Shown here piece after piece: positions 40,919-50,412 of a stretch of DNA of 64,000 bases. The notes under the pieces were generated by a model that saw only the letters and a program-made list of their open reading frames with translations, was not told the DNA's origin and searched no databases. The DNA is from FACHB-T130 sp042747725 (lineage in GTDB: Bacteria; Cyanobacteriota; Cyanobacteriia; Cyanobacteriales; FACHB-T130), in assembly GCF_042747725.1 (NCBI RefSeq), contig NZ_JBHZGO010000099.1, forward strand, positions 56,068 through 120,067. Direction: 5' to 3'. The translations under genes and the position numbers were made by a program. Numbering within the stretch: position 1 is the stretch's first letter; each line of letters begins with the position of its first letter.

Positions 40919-42919
40919 TTAGGCTGCTGTCTTCGTCCTTGAATCGATGACCACTTCCGCAACTGAAAAATCCTGTTTAATCGCCAGACTGTTGAGATAG
41001 GCTATCGGGTCATCGGCGTTAAAAGGAGTGCCATCGAACAGTTGAATTGCGCCGCGAGTATAACTAATATCAAGACCCAGTTCTCGCGCTGCTGTGCTAA
41101 ACGCACCAACTCGACAGACTCGTTCCAGAATTTCTACCCAATTTCTAGGGAAAGGAGTATCGCCCCAACGCGCCAGCTGCGTCATAATCCAAAGTTGCTC
41201 AGTTCGACTGGGACGGTTGACTCCACCTTCGCCGTAAAACTGGTGATGGGCATACTCGCGCATTGGATGGTCTAAGCTACAGGCGGAGAAGTTTGGTTCT
41301 CCCATCTGGATGTAAGCCAAATCGGTACTTACATACTCCCGCCGCGCCAAAATCTCCCGAATCTCTTGGGCATTCGCCGTATCTGCACAGTATTTGCAAG
41401 CTTCCAAGAGAGCTTTCACTAAGGCGATGTGGGTGTTAGGATAAGCTGCTGCCCAGTCTTCCCGCACCCCTAGAACTTTGCCTGGGTGTCCCAGCCAAAT
41501 TTCTAAGTCTGTCGCAATCGTAAAGCCAATTTCTTCCTCGGCGGCGCGGAGATTCCACGGTTCCCCGACGCAGTAACCGTCAATCGTTCCGGCTTGCAAA
41601 TCCACGATCATTTGAGCGGGAGGGATGGTTTTGAGGGATACGTCGCGGTCGGGGTCAATGCCCCCAGCTGCCAGCCAGTAACGCAGCAGCAGGTTGTGCA
41701 TGGAACTGGGATGCACCATTCCCATCCGGTGCTGACCGGGAGTGCGACGCAGGTAATCTTTAAAATCAGATAAGCTGTACACGCCTTGCTCGTAGAAGCG
41801 CTTGGCGAGGGTGATGGCGTTGCCGTTGCGGGTCATGGTCAGGGAGGTGACGACCGGAACCGGGCGGTTCTCATGACCTCCCAGGGTTAACCAGATGGGC
41901 ATTCCGGAGGGCATCTGGGCAGCATCCAAATATCCGCCAGTTATACCATCGGTGATTCCCCGCCAGCTGGTTTCGCGCATCAGGTTGACTTCATCCAGTC
42001 CATGCTTAGTAAAGAAGCCTTTTTCCTTTGCAATCGCTAGAGGCGCACAAGCGGTTAGGGGTAAGAAGCCAATATCAAGATTAACTTTTTCTAGTCCGTG
42101 ACGCGCGATCGCTGCCGTCTTCCTCGCCCGAATTTTCTTAATCCGTTTCTGCTGATTGAGGAAATAAATCATCTCACTCCGCAAGCTGTAGTAGCTGGGA
42201 TGTTCTACGACTTCCATCCGCTTGCGGGGACGAGGAATATCAACTTCCAGAATTTGACCAATCTTGGATTCTGGCCCGTTGGTGAGCATTACAATTCGGT
42301 CAGACAACAGCACTGCTTCATCGACATCGTGAGTCACCATAACGGCGGTGACTTGGTTTTCTTCGCAGATTCTCATCAGCTGTTCTTGCAAGTTACCCCG
42401 CGTCAGCGCATCTAATGCACCAAACGGTTCATCGAGTAGCAGTAACTTGGGACGAATCGCGAGGGCGCGGGCGATCGCTACCCTTTGTTTCATTCCACCG
42501 GATAATTGAGCGGGTGGTTTATCGGCAGCATGACGCAACCCTACCATATCGATATGCTGCTCGACGATTGCTTTGCGTTCCCCGGCTGGCAAATCTTTCA
42601 TTACCGAGTTGACAGCTAACGCAATATTTTCCCGTACTGTGCGCCAAGGCAATAGGGAATAATTTTGGAATACTACCATCCGGTCAGGGCCAGGTCTAGT
42701 AATGCGTTGTCCTTCCAGCGTCACTACACCTTCCGTTGGCAAATCTAAACCCGCCACCATGTTTAACAAAGTGGATTTACCACAACCGGAGTGACCAATC
42801 AGAGAAACAAATTCTCCCTTTTTTATCTGGAGGTCAATTCCTTTGAGGGCGACATAGGTGCCACCTCCGGCTAACGAAAAAACCTTATCGATTTGGTCAA
42901 CGGCAACAAAAACGCTCAT
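40919..42919 (-). CDS. nrtC: Nitrate transporter subunit NrtC (ABC ATPase fused to NrtA-like domain)
   Basis: 666 residues, the full length for NrtC. Residues ~1-265 form an ABC ATPase (IGHSGCGKSTLLNMVAG, LSGGMKQRVAIARAL, LLLLDEPFGALDAL). Residues ~285-655 resemble the NrtA substrate-binding protein (LDIGFLPLTACAPLAIAKEK, FTKHGLDEVNLMRETSWRG), known to have a regulatory role and to be required for ammonium-responsive inhibition of the transporter. It is cotranscribed with nrtB and nrtD. Confidence 0.96.
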   Translation of the reverse strand: MSVFVAVDQIDKVFSLAGGGTYVALKGIDLQIKKGEFVSLIGHSGCGKSTLLNMVAGLDLPTEGVVTLEGQRITRPGPDRMVVFQNYSLLPWRTVRENIALAVNSVMKDLPAGERKAIVEQHIDMVGLRHAADKPPAQLSGGMKQRVAIARALAIRPKLLLLDEPFGALDALTRGNLQEQLMRICEENQVTAVMVTHDVDEAVLLSDRIVMLTNGPESKIGQILEVDIPRPRKRMEVVEHPSYYSLRSEMIYFLNQQKRIKKIRARKTAAIARHGLEKVNLDIGFLPLTACAPLAIAKEKGFFTKHGLDEVNLMRETSWRGITDGITGGYLDAAQMPSGMPIWLTLGGHENRPVPVVTSLTMTRNGNAITLAKRFYEQGVYSLSDFKDYLRRTPGQHRMGMVHPSSMHNLLLRYWLAAGGIDPDRDVSLKTIPPAQMIVDLQAGTIDGYCVGEPWNLRAAEEEIGFTIATDLEIWLGHPGKVLGVREDWAAAYPNTHIALVKALLEACKYCADTANAQEIREILARREYVSTDLAYIQMGEPNFSACSLDHPMREYAHHQFYGEGGVNRPSRTEQLWIMTQLARWGDTPFPRNWVEILERVCRVGAFSTAARELGLDISYTRGAIQLFDGTPFNADDPIAYLNSLAIKQDFSVAEVVIDSRTKTAA

Positions 42920-43020
42920 GGTAGTTGGTGATTGATAATTAGTAAGTTGGTGATGACTGATGGGTGATTGGTAGTAGGTAATAGGTAGTAAGTAGTCGCT
43001 TTTTACCCATTACCCATTCT

Positions 43021-43854
43021 CTACTTCTGTCCTTCGGGTAAAATCCGCGTTTCGATCCAAGCCATCGCTTTATCTAGCAGCAGACCAACAACACCGATGT
43101 AGATTAAAGCCAAGATAACTTCGCTAACTGCGTTATTCTGATAAGCTTCCCAGATAAAGAAGCCAATCCCGACAATACCTGACATCACAATCTCTGCTGC
43201 GATAATCGCCAACCAAGCCAAACCAATCGCAATTCTCAAGCCTGTGAAAATGTATGGTAAAGCAGCAGGGATGAGAATATTGAAGAAGTATTCTTTCCGT
43301 GAAAGTTGCAGAACTTTGGCGACGTTGTTGTAATCTTGAGGAATTTGCTTCACTCCCACAGCGGTGTTTATCAAGATAGGCCAGATTGCCGTAATAAAAA
43401 TCACGAAAAGGGCGGCTGGTTCGTTTTGGCGCAAGGCTGCCAAAGAAATTGGTACCCAAGCTAGAGGCGGTACAGTTCGCAATAACTGGAAGATGGGATC
43501 TAAAGCTTTGGACATCATTTTATTCGTACCAATCAAGATGCCCAAGGCAATGCCTACAATTGCTGCTAAGGAGTAACTAATAGCTACCCGTTGTAAGCTG
43601 GCGAGAATCTGCCAAAACAAGCCTTTGTCCGTACCACCTTTGTCATAAAAGGGATACAGAATCAGTATCCAAGTGTCTTTGATAACCTGAATGGGGCCTG
43701 GTAGTGTCGCACCCGGAGTCCAAGAAAACAGCTGCCACGCGAGGAGGAAGATAGCGATCGCAATAAATGGCGGTATCAGGTCGGGAAATTGTTTGTTCAG
43801 GCGGGATAACCAGGTGTTCTGGGAAGCAGTTGCACGTCTTTGTAGCGTTGTCAT
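43021..43854 (-). CDS. nrtB: Nitrate/nitrite ABC transporter permease NrtB
   Basis: 277 residues with ~6 membrane helices and the permease EAA-like loop (AVGVKQIPQDYNNVAKVLQLSRKE). It forms the channel through the cytoplasmic membrane for nitrate/nitrite. An N-terminal ~25-residue polar segment precedes the first helix. Spaced ~100 bp from nrtA and nrtC; both spacers are filled with short tandem-repeat sequence (GGTAGTAG, TTGTTGTC). Confidence 0.95.
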   Translation of the reverse strand: MTTLQRRATASQNTWLSRLNKQFPDLIPPFIAIAIFLLAWQLFSWTPGATLPGPIQVIKDTWILILYPFYDKGGTDKGLFWQILASLQRVAISYSLAAIVGIALGILIGTNKMMSKALDPIFQLLRTVPPLAWVPISLAALRQNEPAALFVIFITAIWPILINTAVGVKQIPQDYNNVAKVLQLSRKEYFFNILIPAALPYIFTGLRIAIGLAWLAIIAAEIVMSGIVGIGFFIWEAYQNNAVSEVILALIYIGVVGLLLDKAMAWIETRILPEGQK

Positions 43855-43955
43855 GGACAGTGTTCTCCTAAACTTAAACTTGGCTAATGGGTAATTGGTC
43901 TATTGGTTGTTGTCCGTTGTCTGTTGTTGGTTATCAACTAACTGCTGACAACCGA

Positions 43956-45326
43956 CTAAGCTTTCACCTTCTTGATTTTCAGTTGTTGCAGGTAAGCTGT
44001 GGGATTCTCTGGGTCAAACTTGACACCATCAAAAAATTCTTCAACGCCACGAGACGTACTTGTAGGGATGTCGGCAGCAGAAATTCCGGCTTCTTTGGCA
44101 GCTTCTCGCCAAATATCTTCCCGATTGACTTTATCAATAAGGGTTTTAGCATTTGCCAATGTAGATTCAGGCAAAAATCCCCAGCGGACGCTTTCTGTGA
44201 TAAACCAAAGATCGTGGCTCTTATAAGGATAAGAAACACTTCCTTTTTCATCTTTCCAGTAATAAGATGCCATTGATTTATCATCAATGATGCGACCATC
44301 GCCCATATCGTATTTACCCTGGAATGGTTCTGCCAGTATTTCGGCTGGAAGATTAAAATAATTTCGTCCGCCAAGAATTTCAGACGCTTCTTTCCGGTTA
44401 TCAAAATTATCCAACCACTGCTGCGCTTCCATAATGCCTTTCAAAAGCGCTTTGGTTGCTTTAGGATTTTTATCAACCCAATCTCCTCTCAGGGCGAAGT
44501 ATTCTTCGGGGTGATTTTTCCAAATTTCCGCTGTCAATGCTGAAATGAAGCCAATCTTATCTTTAACGATTCGATAAGGCCAGGGGTCGCCTGTACTAAA
44601 AGCGTCCATCGTCCCCGTCTTCATATTGGCAACAGTTTGAGCAGAGGGTACGGGAATTAATTTAACTTCAGTATCTGGATCGATGCCGTTTCCAGCTAAC
44701 CAGTAGCGAATCCAGAAATCCTGGTTAACTTGTGCAAAAGTATAAGCAGCGGTAAAAGGAGTTTTTGCGGATTTTAGTCCGTCAAAAAATGCCTTCGCCT
44801 TATCCATTTTCACCTCAAGACCTTTTCCTAGATGCTTGCTAGCAATCGCAATTCCATTTCCATGAGTAATCAACTGAGCCAGCACGTACATGGGAATTTT
44901 CTGATTACCTTTGGTGATTAAACCTTCAGTAATGAGATGCGGCATTGGCATCTGATATTGACCACCATCAACCCCGCCACCCACTGAACCAATTTCGGTG
45001 TTATCCCGCATAGAACCCCAGGAAGCTTGCTTGGAAAGTTCGACTCCAGTCATGCCATACTTGGCAAAGAAGCCTTTTTCTTGAGCAATAATAAAAGGAG
45101 CTGCTTCTACAATAGGGATATATCCTAGTTTTACTTTGGTCGTTTCCGGAGCTTGTTCTGGGCTAATATTAGCGGCAGGAGCAGCACCAGGAGTTGTCTG
45201 TGCTTGAGTGCTGTTTCCCGGTTCGGGAGGATTTCCTAAACAGCCTTTGAGCAATAAAGACCCCATTGCGGAGGCTCCAGCAGTTAGGATGAATTTGCGG
45301 CGTGAAAGTTTAGAAAATTCGCTCAT
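43956..45326 (-). CDS. nrtA: Nitrate/nitrite-binding lipoprotein NrtA
   Basis: 456 residues. The N-terminus has a twin-arginine-type SRRKFIL and a lipobox ending LLKGC, so it is exported and lipid-anchored facing the periplasm. A Pro/Thr/Ala-rich linker precedes the binding domain (~65-450; KLGYIPIVEAAPFIIAQEKG, then SWGSMRDNTEIGS). It captures nitrate or nitrite for NrtBCD. First gene of the operon. No perfect NtcA box (GTA-N8-TAC) is visible in the 200 bp upstream. Confidence 0.96.
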   Translation of the reverse strand: MSEFSKLSRRKFILTAGASAMGSLLLKGCLGNPPEPGNSTQAQTTPGAAPAANISPEQAPETTKVKLGYIPIVEAAPFIIAQEKGFFAKYGMTGVELSKQASWGSMRDNTEIGSVGGGVDGGQYQMPMPHLITEGLITKGNQKIPMYVLAQLITHGNGIAIASKHLGKGLEVKMDKAKAFFDGLKSAKTPFTAAYTFAQVNQDFWIRYWLAGNGIDPDTEVKLIPVPSAQTVANMKTGTMDAFSTGDPWPYRIVKDKIGFISALTAEIWKNHPEEYFALRGDWVDKNPKATKALLKGIMEAQQWLDNFDNRKEASEILGGRNYFNLPAEILAEPFQGKYDMGDGRIIDDKSMASYYWKDEKGSVSYPYKSHDLWFITESVRWGFLPESTLANAKTLIDKVNREDIWREAAKEAGISAADIPTSTSRGVEEFFDGVKFDPENPTAYLQQLKIKKVKA

Positions 45327-46119
45327 AAGGTCTCCTTGCTACAATCTTGTTTAGTATTTTGAACAGAAAAGCTATCTTAATCAAAAGAACGCTTTTTGAA
45401 CGCAAAAGCTATGCCAATTAGAGGCATAACAAACCGATTTCCTGCAATGGTTAAAGGTTTAATGCACTAAAATTGACGGTTGTTTGCTACAACCAAGTCG
45501 CAAACCTAGTGATAGATCTACGGCAATTAGCTTTAGGAAAACTTGCTGAGGCTAGTCGCGCTAGCTTCTCTGCGTCAGGTAACGCTGCTTGCCCTCTGCG
45601 TTAAAAGTAAATATATCACCTTAATCAGTGAGCGCATAGCTAAAAAGCGTTACTTATCAGTGGAATCTTCAATGGTATTTATAAATTTTTTCTTTAGATT
45701 TAGACGCATAATCAGCTAAACTAATAGGCTGATTAATGGGTGATTATCTAAACTCCTGAATTTGCGATAAAAGCTAACTAAAGGCAGCGCGATCGCTCGA
45801 ATTGCATAAATCAGGCAGACTTGTTAATGAAAAATCCAATGGTAATCATAGAAATTTCCTTGGATGTCATCGCTCAACCGTATAAACAGCCCAATTAAGT
45901 TTTGCTTATTTAACCTATTTAATGAGGTTTATCTAATTTCCTCAACTTGAGGCGATCGCTGATGCTGAATTCCTTCATCCCTCCAGTCTGTAGGGAGAGC
46001 TAAAGTTATCGTCAATTCCCGCCTAGTGCAATAGACAGACGGGTGACTTTGGTAGATTACGCTGTGAAGTGAGAATATCCAAAAGAAAGCGATCGCCTAG
46101 CTGAGAAGAAGCATTCGCC
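45327..46119. other. Long intergenic region between nrtA and a Uma2 relic
   Basis: About 790 bp with no gene. It contains the nrtA leader, a small ATGCC/GGCAT hairpin near 45411, a partial CTCTGCG repeat (~45567-45605), and HIP1 octamers at ~45790 and ~45953. No nirA fragment is present. Confidence 0.5.
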
Positions 46120-46699
46120 ATGACCGTAACGATAGCCAAATGCTCTGTGGATAACTATCACCGCATGGCTGCGGTGGTATTTTAAACGATTGGTGTAGTG
46201 GAACTACTCAAAGGCGAAATTGTAGAGATGTCGCTGGAAGGAGAACCCTACGCCTATTTCAGCAGTAAAGCAGGAGAATATCTGACTTGCTCGTTGGGCG
46301 ATAAGCCCTTTGGGGATGGCTTCGCTTACCGCGCAATGATTTGCCCAAGTAAGACAATTACCCTTCCGAATGAATCCGAGCCTGAGCCTGACATTGCTAT
46401 TGTGCAACGCTTGGAGCATGAATACCTAGAGCCTCACCCCTATCCTGAAAATATTTTTTGCTTGATTGAATACTCAGATTCCACATTAGACAAGGATTGG
46501 CAGACTAAAAGTAAAGTCTATGCTGAAGTCAATATTCCTGAATACTGGGTTGTAAACCTCAAGAAGAGAATAAGTTATAGTATTTCGAGACCCTGAAGAT
46601 GGGCAGTATGCCTCAAAATCTACACTAAATGAGGGGATGATTGACGCATTGGCATTTCTAGATGTAGCTGCATCCGTAGATTCAATTGCCAGCATTTAG
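46120..46699 (+). pseudogene. Broken Uma2 family gene
   Basis: The frame starts MTVTIAKCSVDNYHRMAAVVF, meets TAA (46183-46185), then continues in the same frame as TIGVVELLKGEIVEMSLEG and on through DIAIVQRLEHEYLEPHPYPE and YWVVNLKKR. After that it shifts frame (near 46575) to IVFRDPEDGQYASKSTLN and VDSIASI, ending at 46699. The order fits a Uma2 protein with one stop (probably with a small deletion) and one frameshift. Confidence 0.85.
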
Positions 46700-46861
46700 G
46701 ATCGCGTCTTTGCCATTTCCAGACATCCAGGTATCTGTCAAGAGGCTTTTGGCTTGAGTAACTTTGTCCAATTTCGCCAGGGTGTAGTGAGAGCTAAAAT
46801 AGTTTTTAATACAGTGTTTATTGTACTGTATCTTCAATAACATTCATAACCCCAAATTCGG

Positions 46862-48070
46862 ATAGATAGGCAGGATAAAACTGCTCTGGAGCAGTTCGTA
46901 GTTGATAACGAAGATTTAGAGAAGCTAGAAACGTTGGTAGCTCAGTTCAATATTTTTGAGGCAATTGGGGTCGTCCGTCAGGAAATTCGACACTCTAACT
47001 TTTTAGCATTTCTGCTCAACCCCTCTGGGACACATCGCCTAGGGGATACGTTTCTTAAGCGGTTTCTCAAGCGAATCCTCTTAAATGTTGAAAAGCCACA
47101 AGTCAGTCCGGTCGAGATTGATGTTGCTAACCTTTTAGATGCCGAAGTTCGTCGAGAGTGGAAAAATATTGATGTTTTAGTATATTCTCCAAGCAGCCGA
47201 GTTGTCTGCGTAATCGAAAATAAAGTCGGTTCACAGGAACATTCAGACCAATTGCGTCGATACCGAGAAATAATCCTTAAAGAGTTTAAAGGCTACCGTC
47301 ATATATTTATCTATCTGACTCCCGAAGGACAGACTCCAGTATCTGAGGATGACAGTAAGGTTTGGTTAGTCCACAGCTACGATAAAATTGCTGAACTAAT
47401 TGACGATACTTGCCGAAGGTATCAATCCACAATCGGTTCTGAAATTTATACATTGATGAGCCATTACAGCAGTTTAATCAGAAGACATATCGCGAAAGAC
47501 TCAGAAATCGCTGAACTCTGTCGGAAAATCTATAAGCAACATAAGCAAGCTCTCGATCTCATTTATGAGCATCGCCCAAATTTAGCTTCTGAGGTTGCCG
47601 ATTTTGCAAAGAAGTTGATTCAAGACGCTGAATCACATGGTTTGAGGCTAGACTCTTATTCTAATTCCAAGAACTTAGTTCGCTTTTGTGTTGCTGAATG
47701 GGATGATTTTCCCTTCCAAAGAACTTGCAATAATTGGGCAGGAAGTAAGCGAATTTTACGTTTTGAATTCAAAGTTGAACCCTCAGAGGTTATACTTGTG
47801 CTGACAATTGGACCAGGTAATCTTTCAATTAGACAAGATATCTACAATGCTCTCGCAGCATATAATATTGCAGGTTTTACCGCAGTCAAACCGGAAAATG
47901 AGAAAGGTTGGATCTATATTATCAAGCAGCCGATTATGGAAGTTATTGATCCGGAAGTTTCTATAGACGGTGTAGTAGGGGAAATTCAAGATTTTTGGGA
48001 ACATTTCTTGACAATCGATTTGCCTGTCATAAAGAAGGCAATTACCGAAAAAATCTCGCCTTTGAGCTAA
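46862..48070 (+). CDS. PD-(D/E)XK nuclease superfamily protein, start codon unclear
   Basis: The core is 378 residues from TTG 46934 and contains the nuclease motif: NIDVLVY (Asp80) and VVCVIENKVGS (Glu95, Lys97). The region upstream in the same frame (from 46862, DRQDKTALEQFVVDNEDLEKLETL) reads like the family N-terminus, but no ATG, GTG or TTG is present there; an ATA sits at 46862 where ATG might be expected. Such proteins are often found beside defence or mobile genes. Either an unusual start, a TTG start at 46934, or inactivation by loss of the start codon. Confidence 0.75.
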   Translation: MDRQDKTALEQFVVDNEDLEKLETLVAQFNIFEAIGVVRQEIRHSNFLAFLLNPSGTHRLGDTFLKRFLKRILLNVEKPQVSPVEIDVANLLDAEVRREWKNIDVLVYSPSSRVVCVIENKVGSQEHSDQLRRYREIILKEFKGYRHIFIYLTPEGQTPVSEDDSKVWLVHSYDKIAELIDDTCRRYQSTIGSEIYTLMSHYSSLIRRHIAKDSEIAELCRKIYKQHKQALDLIYEHRPNLASEVADFAKKLIQDAESHGLRLDSYSNSKNLVRFCVAEWDDFPFQRTCNNWAGSKRILRFEFKVEPSEVILVLTIGPGNLSIRQDIYNALAAYNIAGFTAVKPENEKGWIYIIKQPIMEVIDPEVSIDGVVGEIQDFWEHFLTIDLPVIKKAITEKISPLS

Positions 48071-48203
48071 CGCTTCCAACCTTTGATGTTATCGAGTAAC
48101 AAATAGTTACCTAGTATTCCATTCAGGGCGATCGCTATCTCTACATAAGATAGCTCAAGGCGCGATTCTATATCTAGCCTCTGCACGAGAATAGTAATAC
48201 AAA

Positions 48204-48230
48204 CAACTCCCTCTAGATGAGAGGGAGTTG
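48204..48230 (-). terminator. Terminator hairpin of the secreted two-repeat protein gene
   Basis: CAACTCCCTCT (48204-48214) with AGAGGGAGTTG (48220-48230), 30 bp downstream of the minus-strand stop. The T run is weak. Confidence 0.55.
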
Positions 48231-48259
48231 AAATTAAAACTAGGGGATTCAATTAGAAA

Positions 48260-49063
48260 TTATTGCCACTTTTCGCTCCAGGCACCCGTTACATTAAATC
48301 CACTCGGTGCAATGTTCGTAAATTTCAAAGAACCCCAACCAAATGTGTTGCAAATGGGACCGAAACCGGAAGCGCAAATATCACCAGCACCGTAACCGTT
48401 AAACGAACGTGTCCCTAGGTGAGAGTAGGTGGTACCTCCCCAATTACCGTTGCCAAACCAAGTGGTATTGCCGGGACCTACTCGCAGAAAACAACGTAAG
48501 CCAGAACCTTGGCGAGTTCCTGTTAGGTCGGAAACTTTATATTCGTCGAAGTATTTACCGCAAGTCTGGGGTCTTGGCAGAGGTTTATAGTTTGCAGCTT
48601 TGACTAGGTTCCATTCTTCATTCCACGCACCTGTGACCCGAATTGTGGTTGAATTTACGACTTGAATTGACAAATTTCCGGGAAAATTGTTGTTAATGTT
48701 TTCTCCGTTTCCATAAATATCGGAAGCGAATCCAACGAGATTACGACCTCTGTAGAAGGCGTGACCAACGTGGCGATAAGTTGCACCTTTCCAATTTCCT
48801 TCGCCGTACCACGCCAATTTAGGAATGCTACTACCCGGCTTACCTTCACTCATCTTGACGCAGCGCACGCCAGTTCCTTCACGTCGATCGAGAGGTTTGA
48901 CAACATAAGTGAGAGTATGCGGACCACAATTAAAGCTGGGTGCTTGGCTGAGTTTGAAGTTGCTTGGTGTTAAGGGAATGGATAATTGAGCGACCGCCGC
49001 TGATGCAGTCGATACTGTCATAATGGCACTGAGAAAGAGGAAACGAAAATTCAGCCTGACCAT
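48260..49063 (-). CDS. Secreted protein with two tandem ~105-residue repeats
   Basis: 267 residues with a signal peptide (FRFLFLSAIMTVSTASAAVA). Two homologous units follow: ~45-150 (CGPHTLTYVV, GVRCVKM, AWYGEGNWKGATYRHVGH, VTGAWNEEW) and ~165-267 (CGKYFDEYKV, GLRCFLR, TWFGNGNWGGTTYSHLGT, VTGAWSEKW). Each has one Cys pair and a conserved G-A-W-x-E-x-W ending. The second unit also carries DICASGFGPICN. No family recognised; an envelope or extracellular binding protein is likely. Confidence 0.75.
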   Translation of the reverse strand: MVRLNFRFLFLSAIMTVSTASAAVAQLSIPLTPSNFKLSQAPSFNCGPHTLTYVVKPLDRREGTGVRCVKMSEGKPGSSIPKLAWYGEGNWKGATYRHVGHAFYRGRNLVGFASDIYGNGENINNNFPGNLSIQVVNSTTIRVTGAWNEEWNLVKAANYKPLPRPQTCGKYFDEYKVSDLTGTRQGSGLRCFLRVGPGNTTWFGNGNWGGTTYSHLGTRSFNGYGAGDICASGFGPICNTFGWGSLKFTNIAPSGFNVTGAWSEKWQ

Positions 49064-49176
49064 CTTGCTATTTCCTTGTAGTAAAGTTTGAGGAACGTTG
49101 TTGAGTTCCTGTAGTCAAGTTCGGGAAGCGTTGTTGAATCCCGTCTGTTGTTCTCTATGTCGGCTGGCGATTTTTT

Positions 49177-50412
49177 ATGCACACTCGGCAAAACATCATT
49201 GAAATTTTTTCGACGTTCTTGCAATTTGATGCGGATCGGTTCAGTGGTTGGGTGACAGATGCCAAACTGCGGCGAAGTATGCTGGGTTGCATGAGTCAGC
49301 TGCCACAACCGGAAACTTCAGAAAACTTTTGGGTGCTTTACTGGTACAAGGAAAGGCAATCTCAGGGGGAGAGTCTGGCGCGATCGCCCAAAATGAGTCA
49401 TTCCCCTGGAACATGGCATCTAGTCGCTTATCTTCAAGAAGCTTGCTATTGGGTGGCTCAAAAAACAGCTGCGAATTTTTCCAGCGGACAGAATACTGTC
49501 GCCGACTGTTTTCAAATTGCGATCGCGCAAGTTGATAAAGTCCTCAAAGGCTTTAACCCCAGCCAAGGTTTTGCGCTGAAAAATTACGCTAGTGCCATTT
49601 TTAGCAATCTGATCCGCGAAAACCTGCGCCAGCGCGGGGAAGTGGATATCTGCACGCCTTGGGGATTGTTGCGTAAAATTAGCCAAAAGCGACTCATTGA
49701 GGCTTTGCAAACAGCGGGGTTATCTTCGCAAGCGATCGCTAGTTACGTTCTCGCTTGGAACTGTTTCAAGGCGGTTTATGTCCCCACGCCAATCGCTAGT
49801 CGCAAACTTCCTAAACCAGACAGCACGGCTTGGAACGCGATCGCCGCGCTGTACAATTACAATTCGCAACGACAAGGCGCAGAATCTCCTCCTGAAACGT
49901 TGGAAAAGTGGCTGCTGAGTTGTGCTAAAGCTGCACGAGACTATCTCTATCCCACGTTTAATTCCCTCAATACTCCCAGAGAAGGACAAGATTTTGGAGA
50001 ATTCCTAGAGATTCTGCCAGGAACTGAATCTCCATCCTTACTTGCCGAAATAATTAGCAAAGAAGAAGAACAAAGCCGCAATTCTCAGCTAGCTGAAATT
50101 AACGCGGTTTTAGTCGCAGCAGTTGCCAAGCTGGAATCCCAAGCACAACAACTGTTGCAGATGTACTACACTCAGCAGCTAAATCAACAGCAGATTGCCC
50201 AGCAGTTGGAGATCCAGCAATATACCGTTTCTCGTCGGCTTTCTAAGGCGCGGCAATCCTTGCTGCTAGCACTGGCTCAATGGAGTCAGAACACCCTGCA
50301 TATTGCCTTAACCTCAGACGTACTAAAAGATACCAGTGCAGTGCTGGAAGAATGGCTCAAAATCCACTACAGCCATCCTGACACCCTAACCCACAGGGAG
50401 CAGCCCCTATGA
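49177..50412 (+). CDS. Sigma-70 family RNA polymerase sigma factor
   Basis: 411 residues, larger than a simple ECF factor. The C-terminal ~60 residues give a region 4 helix-turn-helix (LLQMYYTQQLNQQQIAQQLE, YTVSRRLSKARQSLLLAL). The N-terminal part has sigma region 2-like features (~115-150, NPSQGFALKNYASAIFSNLI) around a long middle insertion. It is cotranscribed with, and overlaps by 4 bp, the DUF1822 gene. Sigma/DUF1822 pairs are seen in cyanobacteria; the regulon is unknown. Confidence 0.85.
   Translation: MHTRQNIIEIFSTFLQFDADRFSGWVTDAKLRRSMLGCMSQLPQPETSENFWVLYWYKERQSQGESLARSPKMSHSPGTWHLVAYLQEACYWVAQKTAANFSSGQNTVADCFQIAIAQVDKVLKGFNPSQGFALKNYASAIFSNLIRENLRQRGEVDICTPWGLLRKISQKRLIEALQTAGLSSQAIASYVLAWNCFKAVYVPTPIASRKLPKPDSTAWNAIAALYNYNSQRQGAESPPETLEKWLLSCAKAARDYLYPTFNSLNTPREGQDFGEFLEILPGTESPSLLAEIISKEEEQSRNSQLAEINAVLVAAVAKLESQAQQLLQMYYTQQLNQQQIAQQLEIQQYTVSRRLSKARQSLLLALAQWSQNTLHIALTSDVLKDTSAVLEEWLKIHYSHPDTLTHREQPL

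Noticed and set aside
45327..45560. Possible NtcA site upstream of nrtA
   Set aside because: I searched by eye for GTA-N8-TAC and found only weak partial matches, so I do not report a site.
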